This document shows positions 42,165-50,142 of a stretch of 64,000 nt of DNA, in pieces. The DNA lies in assembly GCA_902363835.1 (NCBI GenBank), contig CABJBM010000028.1, positions 13,531 through 77,530 on the forward strand, given 5' to 3'. Each line of letters starts with the position of its first letter. Positions within the stretch are counted from its first letter, which is position 1. The DNA comes from Lachnospiraceae bacterium. Lineage in GTDB: Bacteria; Bacillota; Clostridia; Lachnospirales; Lachnospiraceae. The notes beneath the pieces are model-generated. The model did not search any database. It saw only the letters and a list, made by a program, of their open reading frames with translations, and had not been told where the DNA came from. The position numbers and the translations under genes are program-made.

Positions 42165-42746
42165 TTACATTGCAAGGAGTTTTTTTGCTGTTCCCATGAT
42201 CATTTTGTCAACAAATTCGGCCACCTCTTCCTTGGGTTGCTGCATATCCGTATCAAGCCATGACTTTAGGACGCCGGTGAGCCCATAGGTGATGAATTCA
42301 AGATAATAATTCAGGGTCACTTCTTTTGCATCCGGATACTGTTCCCTGATGATCACCGTGCCGTTTTTTAAGACAAGAGTATGGAAGCGGTTTACGAAAT
42401 CATTGGAAGAACTGTTCTCAAAAAGAATTTTACATATCTTTTTGTTTTCCTCAATATAGTGAATGATTGGGATGACAACAGGCAGGAGCGAGTCCTTTTT
42501 AAAGGCATAGCGGCAGTTGCTTACCATATCCTGAAAATCATTTAATACTTCGGACTCCATTTCCTGCAGCAGGCAGTAGGTATCGGCATAGTGCAGATAA
42601 AAGGTGCCGCGGTTTAAATCAGCCAGTTCTGTGATGTCTTTCACGGAAATATTCTTAAAGTCCTTCTTTTCCATGAGTTCCAGAAGGCTTTCTTTTAACA
42701 GTTTCTGAGTTTTTCGGATGCGGCGATCCTGTTTTTGCATTTTCAT
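42165..42746 (-). CDS. TetR-family regulator
   Basis: A 193-residue TetR-type protein. The DNA-binding part is clear: TQKLLKESLLELMEKKDFKNISVKDITELADLNRGTFYLHYAD, with GTFYLHY as recognition-helix signature, and a divergent C-terminal ligand domain (TetR_C_8-like: YYLEFITYGLTGVLKSWLD). Start ATG 42746 follows GGAGGA. It is divergently placed from the MMPL transporter gene with 242 bp between; a palindrome next to that promoter is a likely operator, so it probably represses the MMPL operon. Confidence 0.85.
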   Translation of the reverse strand: MKMQKQDRRIRKTQKLLKESLLELMEKKDFKNISVKDITELADLNRGTFYLHYADTYCLLQEMESEVLNDFQDMVSNCRYAFKKDSLLPVVIPIIHYIEENKKICKILFENSSSNDFVNRFHTLVLKNGTVIIREQYPDAKEVTLNYYLEFITYGLTGVLKSWLDTDMQQPKEEVAEFVDKMIMGTAKKLLAM

Positions 42747-42894
42747 ATGATTCCTCCAATAGTGTTTCCGTGTTTACTTCTCATTTTCAGACTCTGATTC
42801 TTCTGAAATTATGAACACCATGTCAAAAAGTGTTGAGTAATGCATAGAAAAATAAATTGTGATTGTTAATAGAATTATTGTCAATGATTGATTA

Positions 42895-42923
42895 TTGAAA
42901 CTTATTTACAAGAGTATTATAAT
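42895..42923 (+). promoter_or_regulatory. Promoter of the MMPL operon
   Basis: TTGAAA (42895-42900), 17-bp spacer, TATAAT (42918-42923). Confidence 0.75.
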
Positions 42924-42924
42924 A

Positions 42925-42934
42925 AACACGTGTT
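42925..42934. promoter_or_regulatory. Palindromic operator candidate at the MMPL promoter
   Basis: AACACGTGTT is a perfect 10-bp palindrome directly after the -10. The flanking bases give GAACACGTGTTT on the minus strand, one base from a LexA box, so either TetR or LexA could bind. AACAC...GTGTT also occurs at 42814-42834. Confidence 0.5.
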
Positions 42935-42988
42935 CAAAAGTCAATGATATATCTATTAGTAGAATAAAGATGGATAATGGAGGAAGAT

Positions 42989-45172
42989 ATGAAAAAAGAC
43001 AAAAGTTTATTTAATAAAATCGTCCATATTATTGTGTTTCGGGGAAGAGAGATAGAGATTTTTTTCTTTCTTACGGCCATCATCTGTGCAATCTGCTTTC
43101 CTTTTGTTAAGGTTAATTACGATTTAAGCAAATATCTGCCCCAGTTTGCCCAGACAAAACAGGCTTTGGATGTGATGGAGGATGAGTTCGGGTACCCTGG
43201 CATGGCCCGGATCATGGTAAAGGATGTAAGCCTTCCGGAAGCAAAAAGAATCAGACAGCAGATATCGGATCTGGAAGGCGTGGACCTGGTTCTGGGGCCT
43301 GACCTGACCACGGAGGTCTATATGGGAGCCTCCTTTGTGAACCAGGGAATCACCGACATAATGTCAATGGATATCTTTTCCATGGAGGATTATTACCATG
43401 ACGGGTACGCCCTGATGGATGTAATATTTGAAAATGGTGATGACAATCATCTGACAAGGGAAGCGGTAGACGGAATTTACCGCATTGTGGGAGAGGACAG
43501 AGGCTTTTTTGCCGGAAGTGCCGTATCCAGTAAGGAGCGGGAAGAGTCCATAACAAGGGAGATCACCATGGCAATCGGAATGGCGCTGGTGATTATCTGG
43601 ATTATATTAACCCTTACCACCACATCCTGGATGGAGCCGTTTTTGTTTATTTTCATCATGATCGTGGCCATTGTCATGAATATGGGCTCTAACCTGATGT
43701 TCGGCACCATATCGTTTTTTACGTTTTCCACGGCAGCCATTTTACAACTGGCAGTTTCCATGGATTACTCCATTTTCCTTTTACATACTTTTACAGCGAT
43801 CAAAAATACCGGAATTGAAATACACGAGGCAATGGAATTGGCCATAAAGGAATCCTGCAGTTCCATTCTGGCAAGCGGGGCCACTACCATTGTCGGGTTT
43901 ATTGTGATTGCATTCATGCGTTTTACCATTGGAAGGGATGTGGGATTTGTACTGACCAAGGGAATTATCTGCAGTCTTGCCACCGTGCTGTTTCTTATGC
44001 CCACCTTGATCCTGCACTTTAATGACAAGATTGAAAAAACAGCCCACAGGCCTTTCCTTCCTTCTTTTGACCGGTTTGCAAAATTGATGAACCGGATTCG
44101 GAAGCCTGTTTTCGCAGTTTCCATTTTCCTGGCAGTCCCCTGTTATTTTGGTCAGAATATGAACGTTTTTTACTACGGGGATGATGCCATTGGAGCAGGA
44201 CCGGGAACCAGGGTTTATGAGGATACCAGGGCCATCAATGAGGAATTTGGAAAGTCTAACATGATCATCGGGATTGTTCCCAATGGTGATCTGGTGACGG
44301 AACGGCATCTGACGGATGCTTTGGAGGATCTGGACTTTGTAAATTATGCCATATCCATGGCAGGGACAATACCAAAGGGAATCCCGGAAAGCTTTCTTCC
44401 GGAAAAGGTGAGTGAACAGCTTCGCAGTGAGCGGTATGCCAGACTTTTAATTTCCTTAAATACGGTTCAGGAGAGTCCCTATGCCTTTGACTGCAGCCAA
44501 AAGCTGGAACGTGTGATCAGGGAATATTATCCGGAAGATGCTTATGTCATAGGAATGACACCGACAACCATTGATATCCGCGATATTTTGACCGATGATT
44601 ACAATAAGGTTTCCCTGTTGTCCTTGGCAGGAGTGGCTCTGGTGGTATTTACCACCTTTCAGTCTGTCCTGGTTCCCATCCTTGTTATCATACCCATTGA
44701 GGTAGCCATTTACTTAAACATGACACTGCCCTATGTAATGGGAGACAGCATGGTATACATTGGATATATCATTGTAAGCTGTCTGCAGCTGGGAGCCACC
44801 ATTGATTATTCCATCCTGATGACCAATAATTATCTGGGTTTCCGTAAGACCATGAATAACACGGATTCTGCCATGGCTGCCATCTCAAAAAGCACCCTTT
44901 CCATCCTCACGTCAGGGGGGATCCTTACGGTGGTGGGTTATCTTTTGTATTTTACGTCGTCCATACAGGCAATTTCCCAGGTAGGACGCCTGGTGGGAAG
45001 GGGAGCTGTCTTAAGCATGGTTTTGGTGCTTTCCCTTCTTCCGGCCCTGCTGAGTACCTTTGACAAGCAGATCCAGAAGCAGCAGTTAAGCGCGGCAAAG
45101 AGAAAGGAAAAACGGCGTTTAAGATATGGAAAAGTGAAAATAAAAGGAGAGAATGACCATGAAAAAGTATAA
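42989..45172 (+). CDS. MMPL/RND-family membrane transporter
   Basis: A 727-residue RND-superfamily protein with two homologous halves, each with one leading helix, an extracytoplasmic domain and five helices. The proton-relay Asp-Tyr pairs appear in LAVSMDYSIFLLH and LGATIDYSILMTNNY. The C-terminus is strongly basic. MMPL proteins export lipids or hydrophobic compounds. ATG 42989 is preferred over 42977, which lies in the GGAGG site. It overlaps the next gene by 14 bp. TetR control suggests induction by a ligand such as a hydrophobic stress compound; substrate unknown. Confidence 0.85.
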   Translation: MKKDKSLFNKIVHIIVFRGREIEIFFFLTAIICAICFPFVKVNYDLSKYLPQFAQTKQALDVMEDEFGYPGMARIMVKDVSLPEAKRIRQQISDLEGVDLVLGPDLTTEVYMGASFVNQGITDIMSMDIFSMEDYYHDGYALMDVIFENGDDNHLTREAVDGIYRIVGEDRGFFAGSAVSSKEREESITREITMAIGMALVIIWIILTLTTTSWMEPFLFIFIMIVAIVMNMGSNLMFGTISFFTFSTAAILQLAVSMDYSIFLLHTFTAIKNTGIEIHEAMELAIKESCSSILASGATTIVGFIVIAFMRFTIGRDVGFVLTKGIICSLATVLFLMPTLILHFNDKIEKTAHRPFLPSFDRFAKLMNRIRKPVFAVSIFLAVPCYFGQNMNVFYYGDDAIGAGPGTRVYEDTRAINEEFGKSNMIIGIVPNGDLVTERHLTDALEDLDFVNYAISMAGTIPKGIPESFLPEKVSEQLRSERYARLLISLNTVQESPYAFDCSQKLERVIREYYPEDAYVIGMTPTTIDIRDILTDDYNKVSLLSLAGVALVVFTTFQSVLVPILVIIPIEVAIYLNMTLPYVMGDSMVYIGYIIVSCLQLGATIDYSILMTNNYLGFRKTMNNTDSAMAAISKSTLSILTSGGILTVVGYLLYFTSSIQAISQVGRLVGRGAVLSMVLVLSLLPALLSTFDKQIQKQQLSAAKRKEKRRLRYGKVKIKGENDHEKV

Positions 45173-47396
45173 TAGAATCCTGAGTATGGGCCTGGCTGCC
45201 ATATTCTCCCTTCAGTCAGTGCTTTCGGCCTTCGCCTTGCCGGAAACGCCCCAGTGTGATGAAACTCTTTATGTGACCCTGGATCCATATGGGGAGATAA
45301 AGGAAAGCAGCATTGTAAAAAATTACCAGATGAATGGAAACAGCAGGGTGGTGGATTACGGTGTTTACCATAAGGTGATGAACTTAACGGATCATTCGGA
45401 ACCTGTTATGGGGGAAGATGGCTCCATCACTTTTTCTCCGGAAGAGACGGGAAGCCGTTTTTATTTTGAGGGCCGGACCCAAACAGAGAAATCACAGCTT
45501 CCCTGGGATATTAAGGTCAGCTACCGCTTAAACGGGGTGGAAAAAAAGGCGGAAGAACTGGCAGGGGAAAAGGGGCTGATTGAGGTCAATGTGGATCTGA
45601 TCCCCAATAAAGGGCTTTCCGATTACTACCAGAACAACATGGCACTAATGGCCAGCACGGTGGTGGACATGGATAAAAACTTAAGCCTGGAAGCTGAGGG
45701 AGCCCAGGTGCAGGCAGTGGGAAATTTGAATATGGTTGTTTTTTTTGAACTGCCGGGAGAAGAAGGCCATTATTCCATCCGAATCGGTTCGGAAGATTTT
45801 AAATTCCCCGGCATTGTCTTTGCCATGGTGCCTTTGACTGTGAGCCAGCTTGAGAAGGTGGCGGATTTAAGGGAGGCAAAGGAAACTGTGGAGGACTCAG
45901 CGGATGCGGCCAGCGACAGCCTGGATGTGGTTTTGGACACCATGGGAAACATGCAGAAAAGCATTGAGAATACGGCGGATGGCATCAGGGGACTGGATAA
46001 AACCAGGCAGATATTTGCCGACTCAAAGGGTAAGGTGTATCAGAATGCAGACGAAGCCCTGGCAGCTCTTGACGACTTGTCCCAGACCCTGCGGCCTTTT
46101 TACAACCACACCAAGAATGCTGGAAATGCTTTAAATGAGATCAGGACCCAGACAAATCATACGGTGGAAATTCTTGATGATTTATCGCCGGATCTGGGAG
46201 ATTTACAGCACAGTGTCCGCCATTTGAGGAATGAGGTGGAAGAACTGCGGAAAATGGCCAAGGACTCTCAGACGGATATGAAATCCCAGGCCTTTCTCGG
46301 GCAGGTTAAAAAAGTAGAAGAAGACTTAAATACTCTGACCAATGAGCAGAAAAAGCTGGCGGAGGAGCTTGCTTTCCTTGGGCAGGTCCTTCCTGATCTG
46401 GGAGCACTGAACAATACACTCGGCAAATCCGCGGCAGGAATTGAGGCTGAGGAATTACAGGACTTAATCCAGGAAATTCAGGATGAAGGGCTTATGGACA
46501 AAGATGAGATATCTTCCTATCTGTTTAACGAAAAAGACTATTCCCTGCCCGAGATCAATGCTCTTACCGGCTATCTGTCCTCTGCACTGGAAACCGGTCA
46601 TACTGCTACCTCCAGCAATGGGTCCAGGGCAATAGCAAAAGCGGCCGCTCCTTTGGCAGGCATTCTTCCCCAGCTTGTGGAGAGCGGCGCAGGTCTGACG
46701 GGAGATTTAGGTAAAATGCTTGGTATGACCCAGGTGCTGGTGGCGGATTTGTATTCCTTAAGAGGCCCTTTAAGCGGGGCTTTTGACGGAGCCATGGGCA
46801 TTGCTACTGCCGCAGGGAACATCTGTAATACTGCCGATGATCTGATCAATTCCGCCGATGAATTAAATGGTATTTTAAACCGTCACCACGATGAAATGAT
46901 CGCCACATTGAATGATGTGGGAAAAATGACGGACAGCGCATCCAGGGGCATTGATTCCATGAATGTATTTTTCCGTTCCCTGGAAAACCAGATGAAGACA
47001 GTGGGGGATTCCTTAAACGGAAGTACGGAAAAAACTTTAAACGGCCTGGCCGGTACCTTAGATGAGGCGGGAAATGGACTGAATCAGACGGATGTATTGA
47101 GAAATGCCAAAGATACCATTAAAGGAATGATTGATGATAAATGGGATGAATATACCATAGATAAGACGACCATTTTAAACATTGACTTAGAGGCGTCTCC
47201 GGTGTCCATAACATCGGCAAAAAACCCTTCTCCCAGAAGCATTCAAATGATTTTGCGTACTGAGGAAATAAAGGATAAAAAGGTCAATGATGATGTGAAT
47301 GTGGATGAGGATTTTTATCCGGATGGAAATATTTTCCACAGAATAGGAAATATCTTTAAATATATCTGGAGATCCATAACCTCTGTTTTTAAATAA
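45159..47396 (+). CDS. Secreted coiled-coil protein coupled to the MMPL transporter
   Basis: A 745-residue protein with a signal peptide (about residues 1-28, ending SAFALPE), an N-terminal beta-rich domain to about 220, then long heptad-like helices (VEDSADAASDSLDVVLD, VEELRKMAKDSQTDMKS, VKKVEEDLNTLTNEQKKLAEEL), and a final hydrophobic/basic tail (IFKYIWRSITSVF). The helical middle resembles the extracytoplasmic part of YhgE/Pip-like proteins. Start ATG 45159 is 9 bp after AAGGAG and overlaps the transporter gene, so the two probably form one complex, this one serving as an outer partner or periplasm-like conduit. Confidence 0.7.
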   Translation: MKKYNRILSMGLAAIFSLQSVLSAFALPETPQCDETLYVTLDPYGEIKESSIVKNYQMNGNSRVVDYGVYHKVMNLTDHSEPVMGEDGSITFSPEETGSRFYFEGRTQTEKSQLPWDIKVSYRLNGVEKKAEELAGEKGLIEVNVDLIPNKGLSDYYQNNMALMASTVVDMDKNLSLEAEGAQVQAVGNLNMVVFFELPGEEGHYSIRIGSEDFKFPGIVFAMVPLTVSQLEKVADLREAKETVEDSADAASDSLDVVLDTMGNMQKSIENTADGIRGLDKTRQIFADSKGKVYQNADEALAALDDLSQTLRPFYNHTKNAGNALNEIRTQTNHTVEILDDLSPDLGDLQHSVRHLRNEVEELRKMAKDSQTDMKSQAFLGQVKKVEEDLNTLTNEQKKLAEELAFLGQVLPDLGALNNTLGKSAAGIEAEELQDLIQEIQDEGLMDKDEISSYLFNEKDYSLPEINALTGYLSSALETGHTATSSNGSRAIAKAAAPLAGILPQLVESGAGLTGDLGKMLGMTQVLVADLYSLRGPLSGAFDGAMGIATAAGNICNTADDLINSADELNGILNRHHDEMIATLNDVGKMTDSASRGIDSMNVFFRSLENQMKTVGDSLNGSTEKTLNGLAGTLDEAGNGLNQTDVLRNAKDTIKGMIDDKWDEYTIDKTTILNIDLEASPVSITSAKNPSPRSIQMILRTEEIKDKKVNDDVNVDEDFYPDGNIFHRIGNIFKYIWRSITSVFK

Positions 47397-47531
47397 GAAT
47401 GAGATTGGAGCTTTGGCATTTGTTTTTAAATAAAGGTATGACAGGAATTTTGGCATTTTCCGGTATGATGGTATAATGGGGGATCATGGGAAAACATTAT
47501 ATCCGGTTTCTCTGTGGTTTTGGTAAAATCG

Positions 47532-47560
47532 GCCGCCTGGTAAAATCAGGCGGCTGTTTG
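47532..47560 (+). terminator. Hairpin in the gap between coiled-coil gene and radical SAM gene
   Basis: GCCGCCTG (47532-47539) pairs perfectly with CAGGCGGC (47547-47554), followed by TGTTTG. The T run is imperfect. The rest of this 309-bp gap holds only the promoter and LexA box below. Confidence 0.5.
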
Positions 47561-47645
47561 CCGGAATCATCGGAAGGATCCTCTGGATTGAGCAAGTCTT
47601 TTTTATTGCGGATTTCTCAAAATAAGAACATACATTCGAAAACAC

Positions 47646-47674
47646 TTGAAAAAGCAGTTCACCTGTGCTACAAT
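47646..47674 (+). promoter_or_regulatory. Promoter of the radical SAM/DNA metabolism pair
   Basis: TTGAAA (47646-47651), 17-bp spacer, TACAAT (47669-47674) preceded by TGC. Confidence 0.78.
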
Positions 47675-47682
47675 AAAGAAAA

Positions 47683-47694
47683 GAACGTGTGTTC
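47683..47694. promoter_or_regulatory. LexA (SOS) box
   Basis: GAACGTGTGTTC matches the Gram-positive LexA site GAAC-N4-GTTC exactly, at the transcription start expected from the promoter, 12 bp before the start codon. Confidence 0.8.
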
Positions 47695-47705
47695 GAGGTG
47701 AGAAA

Positions 47706-49034
47706 ATGCTGATTCAGGAAGAAATAAGTGTTCAGGAAAAGCTTGAAATATTATCAGATGCTGCAAAATATGACGTTGCCTGTACTTCCAGCGGAGTGGA
47801 CCGGAAGGGGAAGGCAGGGACTCTTGGGAATACTACGGCACCCGGGATCTGCCATAGCTTTTCTGCAGACGGCAGGTGTATTTCCCTTTTAAAAATATTA
47901 TTTACCAACCAGTGTATCCATGACTGCAAGTACTGTATTAACCGCTGCTCCAACGATGTGGTCAGGACTGCATTTACTCCGGAGGAGGTGTGCCGTCTTA
48001 CCATTCAGTTTTACCGCCGCAATTACATTGAAGGGCTGTTCCTCAGCTCCGGAGTTCTTTACAGTGCCGATTATACCATGGATCTGATTTACCAGACCCT
48101 TAAAAAACTTCGGGAAGAATATCATTTCCGCGGTTATATCCATGTAAAGGCCATTCCCGGCGCAGATCCTGTCCTCATTGAAAAGACGGGGTTTCTGGCA
48201 GACCGTATGAGCATTAACCTGGAGCTTCCCACGGCCGACGGTCTCAAGAAGCTGGCTCCAGGTAAGAGCAGAAGCAAGATCCTTACGCCCATGAAGCAGA
48301 TCCAGAATGGAATTAAGGCCAACCGTTATGAGTTGATGGAATACGGAAAGGTTCCCTCCTTTGTGCCTGCAGGGCAGAGCACCCAGATGATCGTGGGGGC
48401 TACCGGGGAAAATGACTTTCAGATGATGATGGTAGCAGAGGCTCTTTATCAGAATTATGATCTAAAAAGGGTTTTTTATTCGGCGTTTGTTCCTGTTAAC
48501 AAGGATAACAGCCTGCCTGCCCTTCCCGGAGGCCCGCCCCTTTTGCGGGAACACAGGCTGTATCAGGCGGATTGGCTCATGCGTTATTATGGATTTCAAG
48601 CGGGGGAATTGCTGTCCGAGGAACGTCCTAATTTTAATGTGCTTCTGGATCCTAAATGTGACTGGGCCCTGCGCCATCTGGAACTATTTCCGGTGGAAGT
48701 AAACAAGGCAGATTATTATACCCTTTTGAGGGTTCCCGGAATGGGTGTGAAGTCGGTAAAACGTATTATTGCGGCCAGACGGAATGGGCCTCTTGATTTT
48801 GATGCTTTAAAAAAGATTGGTGTGGTATTAAAACGGGCAATTTATTTCATTACATGTTCCGGCAGGATGATGTATCCGGTTAAGATCGAGGAGGATTTTA
48901 TTTCCAACCACCTGATCGGTGAGGAACAGAAAAAAGTATGGGATATCGGTTCAACAGGAACGTTTCGCCAGCTTTCTTTGTTTGATGACATGAATTTACC
49001 GGCATTGTCAGATTTTGGAGGGATTCGGATATGA
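47706..49034 (+). CDS. Putative DNA modification/repair radical SAM protein (TIGR03916 type)
   Basis: A 442-residue radical SAM enzyme. The cluster-binding Cys70, Cys74 and Cys77 appear in QCIHDCKYCINR, and a C-terminal helix-hairpin-helix (LRVPGMGVKSVKRIIAARRNGPL) suggests nucleic acid binding. The family always occurs with a TIGR03915 partner, found here overlapping by 4 bp. ATG 47706 is chosen since GAGGTGAG lies just before it and promoter plus LexA box end directly upstream; an earlier in-frame start would include the promoter. The LexA site supports a DNA-damage role, chemistry unknown. Radical SAM chemistry yields 5'-deoxyadenosine, the proposed substrate of the catabolic regulon in this window. 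Confidence 0.88.
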   Translation: MLIQEEISVQEKLEILSDAAKYDVACTSSGVDRKGKAGTLGNTTAPGICHSFSADGRCISLLKILFTNQCIHDCKYCINRCSNDVVRTAFTPEEVCRLTIQFYRRNYIEGLFLSSGVLYSADYTMDLIYQTLKKLREEYHFRGYIHVKAIPGADPVLIEKTGFLADRMSINLELPTADGLKKLAPGKSRSKILTPMKQIQNGIKANRYELMEYGKVPSFVPAGQSTQMIVGATGENDFQMMMVAEALYQNYDLKRVFYSAFVPVNKDNSLPALPGGPPLLREHRLYQADWLMRYYGFQAGELLSEERPNFNVLLDPKCDWALRHLELFPVEVNKADYYTLLRVPGMGVKSVKRIIAARRNGPLDFDALKKIGVVLKRAIYFITCSGRMMYPVKIEEDFISNHLIGEEQKKVWDIGSTGTFRQLSLFDDMNLPALSDFGGIRI

Positions 49035-49810
49035 AGACCGTCTATTTGTGCGAAGACAGCGTGGAAGGCATTCTCAGCGGCGTATATGCAGCCTGGACCA
49101 GCAGGAAAGGGCATGAGAATGTGAAGCTGGGACTTATGGGGAATGAGGATACCATGGAGCTGTTCTGCCAGTATGAGGAGGTTCCTGTCAGTGCCGAAAA
49201 TGCGGATAAGGTGGTACAGGCTATCAGGAAGAAAATATCTGAGGAAGCTTATGCCTCCGTATACAAAGCCGCTTTAAGCAAGGAAAAGGACCGGGGAGAT
49301 AAAATTTACCGTTTTTTGATTTACGGCTTCCATTTTGGAGCAAGAATCGTCCATATGCTGCAGGTTCAGGAGGTATACGACATTTTTCAAATGTGCCGTC
49401 ATATTGATCATGAGACCCATATGCTCACGGGCTTTGTGCGCTTTGTGGAGATGGAGGGGAACCTTCTGGTAAGCCGGATCGGTCCAAAGAATGATGTGCT
49501 TGTTCTTCTTGCTCCTCATTTTATGGACCGCATGTCAGGGGAAAATTGGGTTTTATACGATGAAAACAGGAAAAAAGCGGTTTTGCATCCTGCCCTGCGG
49601 CCATGGTTTTTGGTGGATCTGATTTCATCGGAATGGGAAAAACGAATGAGAAAAGCGTCGGATGAAGATGAATATGAAGTACTTTTTCAGCGATTTAGAA
49701 AAAGTGTTTCCATAAAAGAAAGGACAAATCCGACTTGTCAGCGCAATCACATGCCTCTCCGTTACAGGGCCTATATGCCTGAATTTTCTCATGGCTTAGA
49801 AGACTCCTGA
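49031..49810 (+). CDS. Probable DNA metabolism protein (TIGR03915/DUF4130 type)
   Basis: A 259-residue protein of the partner family of the radical SAM enzyme; visible features include YLCEDSVEGILSGVYAAW at the start, GARIVHMLQVQEVYDIFQMCR and ETHMLTGFVRFVEM mid-chain, and FMDRMSGENWVLYDENRKKAVL, a uracil-DNA-glycosylase-associated fold in related proteins. It begins at ATG 49031 within the preceding gene (ATGA overlap), so both are made together and probably as a complex under SOS control. No enzymatic role is established in the family as far as I know. Confidence 0.82.
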   Translation: MKTVYLCEDSVEGILSGVYAAWTSRKGHENVKLGLMGNEDTMELFCQYEEVPVSAENADKVVQAIRKKISEEAYASVYKAALSKEKDRGDKIYRFLIYGFHFGARIVHMLQVQEVYDIFQMCRHIDHETHMLTGFVRFVEMEGNLLVSRIGPKNDVLVLLAPHFMDRMSGENWVLYDENRKKAVLHPALRPWFLVDLISSEWEKRMRKASDEDEYEVLFQRFRKSVSIKERTNPTCQRNHMPLRYRAYMPEFSHGLEDS

Positions 49811-49966
49811 TTTTAAGGCGGCCTTATTTTTTCAGGCAAAAGGATGATATCAGAAAGAAAAGCATTGCCTTTTTCCCTTTTTTCGGTTATCATAAAAGCA
49901 GGTTCCGGTTCAGGAACATTCCAGATGCGTTTCTGCATATTTTCCAGGTTTATTGTATATGAAACA

Positions 49967-50119
49967 GAAGAATGAAATACCCTGGGCATACCTTTACGCC
50001 CAAAAACCATGGACAGGAAGAATGAAATACCCTGGGGATATACCTTTATGCCAAAAAAGCATGGCAGGCATAAGGAAGTACTCAGCAGGTATACCTTCAT
50101 GCCAAAAAAGCATGGGCAG
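49967..50119 (+). repeat. Three tandem copies of a ~50-55-bp intergenic repeat
   Basis: Units at about 49967-50014, 50015-50069 and 50070-50119 share GAAnAATGAAATACCCTGGG (A and B), TATACCTTTATGCCAAAAAA and GCATGGnCAG. Each carries a small ATGC/GCAT hairpin. A fourth, diverged copy is at 56903-56956. This occupies the 332-bp gap between the DNA metabolism gene and comM-like gene. Confidence 0.7.
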
Positions 50120-50142
50120 ATATATGGAAAGGAGAGGCGGTT

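Noticed and set aside
42925..42934. LexA box before the MMPL gene
   Set aside because: One mismatch from GAAC-N4-GTTC; a divergent TetR gene next to it makes a TetR operator more likely.
47486..47701. 71-codon open frame before the radical SAM gene
   Set aside because: It spans a hairpin, promoter and LexA box and has no plausible protein features.
49967..50119. CRISPR array
   Set aside because: Only three imperfect units, no unique spacers of constant length and no cas genes.
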